From Myrica gale (lineage: Eukaryota > Streptophyta > Magnoliopsida > Fagales > Myricaceae): a DNA stretch of 64,000 nucleotides. The notes below the pieces were generated by a model. That model saw only the letters and a program-made list of their open reading frames with translations. It was not told the origin of the DNA and did not search any database. Position 1 is the first letter of the stretch. Every line of letters begins with the position of its first letter. A program made the translations under genes and the position numbers. The DNA lies in contig OZ005604.1 of the NCBI GenBank assembly GCA_963930655.1, positions 9,682,001 to 9,746,000 on the forward strand. Direction: 5' to 3'. This document shows, in pieces, positions 56,696 to 64,000 of this stretch.

Positions 56696-58280
56696 ATGAT
56701 GGCGAACGTGGGGGGTTCTTCCAGTGGTGCTACCAGGGTTCCTAAGGTGCCAGAACGGCGCGAAGGCCACTGGGGCCCTAGTCAGATGGTGGAAGTTGAT
56801 TTCGGAGCGTTCTACGATGAGTACCGTTTCCCTGGAGAGACCCGTTTTCGCCTTCCTGCTATTAATGTGACGCCTTACACCAGGGGTGCAAAAGGAGAGA
56901 TGTGCTTCTTCGAGGCCCCTCTGAGATATGGGGCAAGATTTACGCTTCCTCTTAGCGTTCGAAATATTTTGAGGTCCTTGCAGCTGTGTCCGACTCAGAT
57001 AGTCCCAAACGCTTGGAGGGTGCTAGTGGGTTGTGCCTTCATATGGCCGATGTATCTTGGGCTCGAAAACCAACTTACATTGAAGGACTTTATGTGGTTT
57101 TATACACCCATCTGTTCGGCCCAAGTTGATAAGTTTTGGTATTTACGCCCCCGTAATCAGGGAATGTCACCAATCTCTTCTTATCCGGATACCAGTAAAG
57201 GTTGGCATGACCGGTACTTCTTCATTTCTGGCACTGGATGGGAACGCTTTCCTGGGGAGGATATTCAGAGCGAGTCTTCCCTGTGTTGGGTTTTCGGATA
57301 TGTCCAGAGCATTATAGAAACGATATAACAGGCCTTACCTCGGCGGAGCAGGCCCATGTGAATGCCATTGTGGAGGTGGGTTCCGTGGATTGGGACGCTC
57401 TGGTTTGTAGGAAGAACGAGGGCTGGTTAGGGTATACCACATTTGAGCCCTCGTCCAGAGTAAACCCTAGCCCTCAGCCTGAGAGGGTTGCTCATGAAAG
57501 GCTTTATCGCGAAGATTTTCGACATGAGTCCCCTCGGCGTTCCCCTGCGAATGTATCTGCCAAGCGAAAATCTTCTCGAAAGGCAGAGGGTTCCTCTGAG
57601 AGGCCTTCATCAAGGAGAAGGAAGATGTCCCCCCATTGGCTTCCGACGCTGAGGAGGAAGAGAGGACTTCCCTGGCCCGTGGTTCTTCCAAGCGTAGGGC
57701 GAGCAGCGGTATGTGTTCCTCTAGCAGGATGTTTGTGTTGTCTGTTGATTGTTTGCTGTTATCATTCTTCTGTTGTTTGGTTGTAGGTTTCGAGGATACC
57801 AACCAGGCCTTTGGCTCCGCCTCTGGGGCACGTGCGGAGGTGTCGGTTCCTTTGGTGAAGGAGATTCGAGAAGTCGAGACTCCCTCATTCATTATTTCTT
57901 TGACGGCTCCTGCTGCACAGGGTGAGTTTTCATTTAATAAGATTCTTGATTCTATTGCACGACATACCTTTCATTCGCCTTGGGTTTTGGCAGCGGATCA
58001 GCCAGGTGTTGATGAAAGGGACAGGCTCGTGGCTTCTCTGGATCTCCAGCAGATGGTCCTGTTGTCCGATTTTGCTTCTTCTGAAGGATCGGATTTGCCA
58101 GAAGTTGGAGAGAATCCTGAGATGCGAAGTGGTATGGTCCCGCCTTTGGAGGCTTTGGTCCCTCCTCCCTTGGTTTCTGAGCCTTTTCAAGTGCAGCCCC
58201 CGGAGCGTGGGCACGAGGTGTTTGTGCTGGTAGTATTGACCCTCTTGCGCTCGAACCGGCCGGCGAGGTCAACGCGATAA
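56696..58280 (+). pseudogene. Antisense ORF of the Tat-like element
   Basis: A long plus-strand coding stretch antisense to gag and protease. The first part (MMANVGGSSSGATRVPKVPE, then VDFGAFYDEYRFPGETRFRL, SVRNILRSLQLCPTQIVPNA and WRVLVGCAFIWPMYLG) resembles the putative gypsy-type transposon domain (PF04195-like) common in plant genomes. The later part is charged and rich in Ser, Arg and Glu, with a basic SAKRKSSRKAEG segment. The function is unknown. The start at 56696 or 56699 is the first ATG that fits the conserved region. It lies in more than one open stretch. Confidence 0.6.
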
Positions 58281-58593
58281 TGCTCGATTCTGCTGGCGGC
58301 CCCTTGGTTCGTCTTTCTCCCTCAGTGAGGGACGAGGAGGGAGCTATTGGTTCCTCGTATGCAGAGGGTATCAAAGAGCCAACTACGGAGCCTTCAGTGC
58401 CACCTGCTTGGCGTTCAAGACCGTATGCTCAGCCTCTTCTTATTGAGAAGATGATGGAGGAAGCTCCGAGCGCTCCCCGACATGTGAAAGTTGATAGGAT
58501 TATGCGCAGTTTTCTCATTGCGTGTCGATGGTTGCCGCCTTTGATGCCGTCGAACTAAGGCAGGATAAGGAACAGGAAACCGCGCGCGTTAGG

Positions 58594-58941
58594 CTAGTGA
58601 CGCAGCCTTTGATGGCATTGTAAGAAGACTTGCATTCGAGAATCAAGAAATTTAAGGAATAGGGATGCTTCGTTCGGGGGGTCACCCACTGTGAATGACA
58701 ATTCCTTTATTCCCAGGCAAAACACGTCGTGACTTGTGAACCCGGTAAGTGGAGTATTTTCCTTTTTCAGTGTTTCCCTTCCAAGCTTCATTTGATTGTA
58801 AGCCGTGGTGTATAAGATGTCGGCGGAGCTTTCGATTTCGATGAGTATACGCCGGATCTTGTAGTTTCCTATTAGGGCGTCGATCACCAGGGCGTCGTCA
58901 TGAAGGTACTCGATCCCCGTTGTATCCTTTGCTGTGAACAT
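58594..58941 (-). pseudogene. Tat-like aspartic protease region
   Basis: It reads HDDALVIDALIGNYKIRRIL, SSADILYTTAYNQMKLGRET and PLTGFTSHDVFCLGIKELSF. This matches the protease region after gag in plant Tat-type elements. The family active-site motif (D-x-GSSADIL) is only partly kept. Confidence 0.8.
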
Positions 58942-59179
58942 GATGGGCTTGTCTTCCCCTGAAATCGGATGTCGCGCTCCATTGTTTAGCTTTGCGACGA
59001 GTATTCGTCAGGCGTAGGTCTTTCTCTTTAGTGCGGGGCGTCGTTGGCTCTCTGACCTCCTCGTGGAGCTTCCCTTTGGTCTCTTTGGAGGGCTCCAAGC
59101 GTTGGTTTTAGGGAATTCTTGGGGCATTCTGGAATGGCTCCCTCTGTCTGATTGTGGTGAATTGTTAGAGACGACCTTG

Positions 59180-60223
59180 TTAGATGAAGGCTTCGATTTG
59201 TCTCTTCAGTTGTATGCAATTGTCGGTGTCGTAGACGTGGTCGTTATGGAAACAGCAGAACTGACGACTATCTCGTCCGATGGGGTTGGATCGCATTCTT
59301 TGGGGCCACTGTATCTCGGGACTGTTTCGGATCTCCATGAGGATTTTTCCAGGGGGAGTGTTGAGAGATATGAAGTGTAGCCTGGTTCGCAGTTCTACCC
59401 GTGGGGGCGGCCGTTGTTCCCTTTCTGTGGTGGGAGGCCTACTCGGAGGTCCTTCTTTCCTCCTCTTCACCGATGTTCCTGTTGGATCAGCGATTTGTTG
59501 TTGGCGGGCCGTGACCATGTCTTCAGCGTTCATGTATTTCTGCACCTTTTCCATGAACTCTCCAAAGGTCTCTGGTCGTTTCTTCCATAGCGAGAACGAG
59601 AACCTTCCGTCAGTCAGACCCGCTACAATGGAGGTGAGCACCACCTTATCTTCTGGATCTTCTACGTTGAGCTTTTCTTGGTTGAAGCGCGCCACATAGT
59701 CTCGTAGGCTTTCATTCTCCTTCTGTTGGGTGGAAAAGAGGTGAATGGCTGGCTTCTTCTGCTTTTTGCTTGCGATAAATGGCTGACAAAGGCTTTACTG
59801 AGCTCTTTGAAGTTTGAAATAGAATCTGGTTTCAAACTGCTGAACCACACGCGGGCTGGTCTGGATAACGTAGTAGGGAACGCTTTGCATTTGATAGCAT
59901 CTTGGGTGTCCAACAAATCCATCTACGATCGGTAGCCTTCCAGGTGGTCGAGCGGGTCGGTTGTCCCTGTGTATTTGTCCATCGCTGGCATACGGAATTT
60001 GGATGGTAACCGGATCGACAGAACCTGTGAAGTGAAAGGAGATTCTACCTGATGCATCATGCTCTCCAAGGAGGATGGCGGAGGTCTGTCCACCTTTTGT
60101 CTCATCCCTCCTAGCTCGGCCAACACTTCTTCCAGCCTTGTGTGCACTCCAGCAGCGCCTTCGTTCCTCCCGACAGAGAGTGTGAGCCTCTGTCTTGCGG
60201 CTGGACATAGGCTTCCTCGTCAC
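59180..60223 (-). pseudogene. Tat-like Gag region
   Basis: It contains FRMPAMDKYTGTTDPLDHLE near 60010-59940, KAFPTTLSRPARVWFSSLKP near 59880 and ARFNQEKLNVEDPEDKVV near 59690, the Retrotrans_gag core of plant gypsy elements. KVQKYMNAEDMVTAR and a CCFHNDHVYDTDNCIQLKRQ zinc-knuckle-like end follow. It is split over frames. A QKEN-like spacer joins the core pieces. Confidence 0.82.
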
Positions 60224-60345
60224 GCCTTTCCGACATTGAGGCCTGCAGCACGTGGTTTTCCTTGGTGCGTCTTCCTTGGATGGATACTTCTCCAGGTAGT
60301 TAGTGTTTTTGGCTCAGATCTCTTCCTGGGTTATAGGTGCCAACT

Positions 60346-61227
60346 TCATATTCCTCCTCACAGCTACAGTAGATTGGCGGTAGGGTTGGAGTCGTAGATA
60401 GACCCAATCCCCCACTTGAAACTGTCGTTCTGTATGCTTAGAGTCATAATTTTGCTTCATCCGATGTTGAGCTTCCTTGAGCTGAAGTTTAACATCACGT
60501 AGCAAGGCATCTCGTTCCAAATAAAATTCTTCAATGGAGTCCACCCTTGTCGTGCCATGCACATAAGCCAAGAGGGCTGGTGGTTCCCTCCCATAAACAA
60601 TCTCATAAGGAGTTTTACCAGTAGCCGAGTGATAACTTGTGTTGTAGCAATACTCCACCCATGGCAACCATTTGACCTACTCCTTGGGCTTTGAACTAGT
60701 AAAACACCGCAAGTACTTTTCCATAGTTCTATTTACCACCTCAGATTGACCATCTGTCTGAGGATGATATGTTGAACTAAAGTTGAATTTAATTCTATTG
60801 AGCTGAAATAACTCCTTCCAAAAAGAACTTGTGAAAATAGGGTCTCGATCACAGAAAATAGATTCAGGCATCCCATGAAGCTTAAAGATGTGTTCAAAAA
60901 ATACCTGGGCCACTACCGAAGCTGTGTAGGGATGATTTAAGGGAATGAAGTGTCCATACTTCGACAATCTATCCACCACCACAAATATGACTGATTTTCC
61001 CTTAGAGTTTGGAAGTCCCTCTACAATCATTGAGATATTCGTCCAAATATGCTTAGGAATTGGTAACGCACTCAGAAGCCTTGCAGGTCGAGTATGTTCC
61101 ACCTTATGCCTTTGACAAACAATGTGACAAACACTGGAGCTTCCTCTAGATTGCCAAAAATGAGTTCCAAATGCGTTCACTTCAGATTTCAAACAGTTCT
61201 CATCTAAATCCAATCTTCTGCACATCA
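60346..61227 (-). mobile_element. Ty3/gypsy integrase fragment
   Basis: Integrase of a chromovirus-like gypsy element: HIVCQRHKVEH zinc-finger end, IWTNISMIVEGLPNSKGKSV, VVDRLSKYGHFIPL, IFCDRDPIFTSSFWKELF, TYHPQTDGQSEVVNRTMEKY, then NTSYHSATGKTPYEIVYGRE and QVGDWVYLRLQPYRQ. The upstream pol and the chromodomain end are absent. It is cut near 60345 where the Tat-like sequence begins. It is broken, and no LTRs can be assigned to it. Confidence 0.85.
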
Positions 61228-62437
61228 GATTTCAAATTTTTGCATCTATGCGACCTACATAACTCATGCGACCCAAACAACTAGCATTTAAACTTTCAAC
61301 TTCTCCACATATCAGATTCTGATGACTACTTCACATCCAAACATGCTGCAATTAAAATAAAATTTTCTCTATTATATCTTCCTCTGGACAAGGTATTGCC
61401 TATATTACCCTAGGCATTTGGAGACATATGGGCGATTATCATCCAAAATCTAGCAAATGCAGGGGAACAGATAACTTTCATAGGTGGAGATATCCCGAGA
61501 AATCAAGTTGGGAATTTCTAGACCTTTGTCTCAACGTATTCCAACTAATGCCATGACCATAATCGGAATGTCATTCATAGCTTAGCAAAGGCGAGAATTT
61601 TATTCCTAAGGTAAATGACTAGGGATTAGAAAGTAGTTATTGACTTACAGCACAAGGGGACCCCAAGGAAGAGATCCACAATAGAACCCCCTTACTACAC
61701 CCATCAGTTATTGACCCATAATAAGAAGTCCTTCAGAATCTGCAGGAAGATATGATTTCATAGATTATCAGCATGTAAAGCTTTCGATGTAAACTGGAAA
61801 TAATCTTTTTCCAAGGAAGAGATCCACAATAGAACCCACTTACTACACCCAACAAACTAGAGGAACTAATACTATAGAGTATGAAGGAAACATAATACAT
61901 TGTCGCAAAATATATTGAAATGCTAAGACGACTAAGGTTACAGGACATAAATAGGTACCAGTTATGCACCACCCCTCAGTACTGCAAATAACAATAAATT
62001 TAGGACTTGAAACTGATATAACGAAAAGGGAGTTCTTTCTGCTCTGACTGAGGTTGGGGCTTTCGTTCCCTTCTTTCTGCTCTGAAGTTACTCTCCAGTG
62101 TCTATGAAGGAATGACCGGTTGCATAAAATACGTGAGCCGCAAAAACATAGGCTGAGATTACTACTAACCAATTCCAGCAAACTGCTAACAAAATAGAAA
62201 TTCCCGTAATTGATCTGAAATCCAACATATCCTAACCCAAACCCCCAAAAAATCGACGACCCACTAATACAATCGAAGAGCAAAACACAAAACCAACTCG
62301 AAAAATACCTCACAAAATGCCACACACAAAAAAGGAAATAAGAAAAACAGATAAAAGAACCCAAAGAGCAATTCACCAAATCTAACACAAAAATCCCGCT
62401 CAGGAAACAATGAAATTTTCAAACAACGAACGTGCTA
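61228..62437. other. Non-coding stretch, possibly intron-like
   Basis: No recognised protein. On the minus strand it follows the 6-phosphogluconolactonase exon and is T-rich like a plant intron from about 62400 down to 61850. It also holds a 41-bp direct duplication (61663-61703 and 61811-61851). Confidence 0.4.
61663..61851. repeat. 41-bp direct duplication
   Basis: CCAAGGAAGAGATCCACAAT and the next 21 bases occur at 61663 and 61811 with about one difference, 148 bases apart. Confidence 0.75.
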
Positions 62438-62776
62438 TCAATCATCGGACAGATCGGCAGTGTACTTGGCACGAGACACAGCCAGATCCTTCTCCGTATC
62501 AAAGACCTCCACCTTTTTCTTCTCGTCAACCAGAGACACCCCTTTTGGTCTGAAAGCGCTGCGGTGTAGGACGAGCTTGTGTGCTGCTACCCAGAGCGAG
62601 CTTATAGGGGGATAGTGCGTGTGGGAAAGGAGTAACAATGTGAAGCTTTGGTGGCTGGGCTCAGAATGACGAAGCCATCGACGGGAAGGACTGAAAAGAC
62701 GAGAGATGAATCGTGGCCGAGAGATAGAGAATCGGAGAATGAGAGAGCGGCAGAACTTTTGATGAGAGGCAGCCAA
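62438..62776 (-). pseudogene. PGL: Orphan first exon of 6-phosphogluconolactonase
   Basis: The minus-strand frame begins MAASHQKFCRSLILRFSISR, a Ser/Arg-rich, plastid-transit-like N-terminus, and ends SLVDEKKKVEVFDTEKDLAV then SRAKYTADLSDD. The last part matches the conserved start of plant 6-phosphogluconolactonase (VEVFDTEKDLAVSLAKYTADLS), which hydrolyses 6-phosphogluconolactone in the oxidative pentose phosphate pathway. The frame stops right after DLSD, no clear GT donor was found there, and no downstream exon (VLSGGS... block) exists in the window. It is a fragment or the 5' end of a lost gene. Confidence 0.78.
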
Positions 62777-62829
62777 AATTTTGATGAGAGAGGACCAAAA
62801 CTTTTGGGGCGTTCTTAAATTTTCTTTGA

Positions 62830-63166
62830 CAATTGAGCGGCGCAGGGAAGATGGTAACAGATTTTAGAAATCTGTAATCTGTAATTTGTAACAGTAATAA
62901 CAGTAATAGTAATTTGTAACATTATTTAAAAATCTGAGTACTTAATATTAAACTAGAGTAATAATCTTAATTAAAATAAGTTGATAATAATAATATCTAG
63001 TACTTATAATATAAAAGTATAATGTCTTGTATATAGTCTTGTACTTAGTATGTAAAATAATTTAATACTAATACTACTAAGTACTTTATACGTAGTATTT
63101 AAAAAATCTTAGTACTTGGTATTAAATATATGTTTTTTGGGAAAACCGTAAGTAATATGTTTTTAT

Positions 63167-63200
<34 letters not shown>

Positions 63201-63575
63201 TAGGTTTAGCATGTTATTTGCTATGTGTTTATCATATACATGATATGTGCTAATTAACCAAAATATGATAATATATATGTTCATTATAAGTATGATAATA
63301 GATGTTATCTAAACTACTTAGATTTAGTCAATAAATATGCAATTACCATAACAACCATAGGTATAATTTAAAATATATCATATAACAACTTCAATGTTCA
63401 TAATACTCTCTCTGATTCCATATTTAAGTCCCTTTAAAATAAAAATTTTCAAATACATGACAAAATAACAGTATATATTAAAAAGAATATAATAAGATAT
63501 AAAATAATTATTCACATTAATTAACTTATAATTAATAATTAACTTTTTTATTTTAATTAGACCTATAGCAGTGTT
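62830..63575. other. AT-rich spacer with simple repeats
   Basis: It holds TAATAACAGTAATAG-type low-complexity sequence near 62880-62940 and a (TA)n run at about 63173-63198. No gene was seen. Confidence 0.65.
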
Positions 63576-64000
63576 TGTGTGAGTCTTAAAGACAACCCAA
63601 GAGGGGGGGGGGTGAATTGGGTTTTTCAAAAACTTTTGAACTCTTTTGCACACAAACCCAAAACGTTCTAATCAATATCTAGGAAAAACTATGGACTAGA
63701 TATATGCAAACAAAGATAACAACTATTGTAGATAAGCAAGTTCAATCACGAAATACCAGCAGAAATAAAAGAGAAGGGTAAGAGAGATGACACCAGTATT
63801 TTTAGGTGGTTCGGTCAATCTCTTGCCTACGTCCACCCCCAAGGCTATTGACTTCCTTGGGCTTCCTTCACTATTCTCCAAGTGATTACACACCTTAGCT
63901 TCCGGGGTGCTAAGGAACCGTTACAAAGCGTTTTTCCGAGCTTACGCTTCAACTCGTTTTACAAATCCCAAACCCTAGGGATTTCTTCTACTTCTCACAA
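63576..64000 (-). repeat. Sirevirus-type LTR, cut by the window edge
   Basis: On the minus strand it carries the same landmarks as the other Sirevirus LTRs: AGTCAATAGCCTTGGGGGTG, GGTGTGTAATCAC... and the terminal CCCAATTCACCC...TTGGGTTGT, ending near GACTCACACA at 63576. No primer-binding site follows that end, so it is a solo LTR or the 3' LTR of a minus-strand element continuing beyond 64000. A run of ten G (63606-63615) marks the conserved C-tract. Confidence 0.8.

Larger units (their letters stand above)
53394..60345 (-). mobile_element. Tat-like Ty3/gypsy derivative lacking pol
   Basis: On the minus strand the order is Gag (about 60220-59180), aspartic protease (58941-58594), an antisense ORF on the plus strand (56696-58280), two F-box-like ORFs, and sequence resembling the 3' end of a Tat-type LTR (53394-53560). 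Tat elements are known for an extra antisense ORF downstream of pol, which fits this layout. Reverse transcriptase, RNase H and integrase are absent between the protease and the antisense ORF. No 5' LTR was found; the block abuts an unrelated gypsy integrase at about 60345. Coding parts are broken in several places. Outer limits are approximate. Confidence 0.6.

Noticed and set aside
57930-58374. Minus-strand ORFs opposite the antisense ORF
   Set aside because: The plus strand carries the continuous conserved coding signal; the minus frames are shadows.
63173-63198. TATA-rich promoter
   Set aside because: It is a simple (TA)n microsatellite without a downstream gene.

Overview
The window reads as nuclear DNA of a flowering plant, most likely a eudicot. 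It is AT-rich and filled with nested Ty1/copia, Ty3/gypsy, L1, hAT-like, Mutator-like and MITE sequences. The few host sequences are plant genes: pectin methylesterase (PME) with spliceosomal introns, SPIRAL1, mitochondrial ribosomal protein uL4 and 6-phosphogluconolactonase. I see no rRNA, tRNA, CRISPR or bacterial features, and the species cannot be fixed from the sequence. No host gene in the window looks intact.

Layout. 1-4.9 kb: an old copia remnant between two LINE fragments, then a decayed LTR-like stretch. 4.95-8.87 kb: 5' part of an Athila-like gypsy element, cut off by a Sirevirus-type LTR fragment (8.87-10.28 kb). 10.3-12.5 kb: two fold-back elements and AT-rich spacer. 12.56-25.13 kb: a three-level nest. 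A roughly 1.1 kb hAT-like element (8-bp target duplication) holds an 11.5 kb Sirevirus (5-bp duplication), whose 5' LTR holds a solo LTR of a sister family (5-bp duplication). 25.1-27.7 kb: mostly featureless spacer.

28.3-34.1 kb (minus strand): a PME pseudogene. Its second exon is split by a 4.03 kb Mutator-like element with matching terminal inverted repeats and a 10-bp duplication. That element carries pieces of at least two unrelated host genes, two exons of mitochondrial uL4 with splice sites and intron, and the start of a SPIRAL1-like gene. It therefore behaves as a Pack-MULE. The same PME also has a deletion patched with an inverted copy of nearby sequence, and a stop codon at a catalytic glutamine. 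A 163 bp Mutator-like MITE and a young copia element (34.5-41.9 kb) lie just upstream.

42-50 kb: degenerate repeats, a fold-back MITE split by an LTR-like insertion, and an L1-type LINE with an imperfect target duplication. 50.2-51.3 kb: the 5' part of a second PME/PMEI-type gene on the same strand as the first. 53.4-60.3 kb: a Tat-like gypsy derivative with gag and protease on the minus strand, no recognisable reverse transcriptase or integrase, a long antisense ORF, and two F-box-like ORFs. 60.3-61.2 kb: a separate gypsy integrase fragment. 62.4-62.8 kb: an orphan first exon of 6-phosphogluconolactonase. 63.58-64 kb: another Sirevirus LTR, cut by the window edge.

The strongest discovery candidate is the gene-fragment-carrying MULE inside the PME exon, followed by the Tat derivative with its antisense ORF and F-box passengers. 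Domain and family calls come from reading motifs by eye; no database search was possible.
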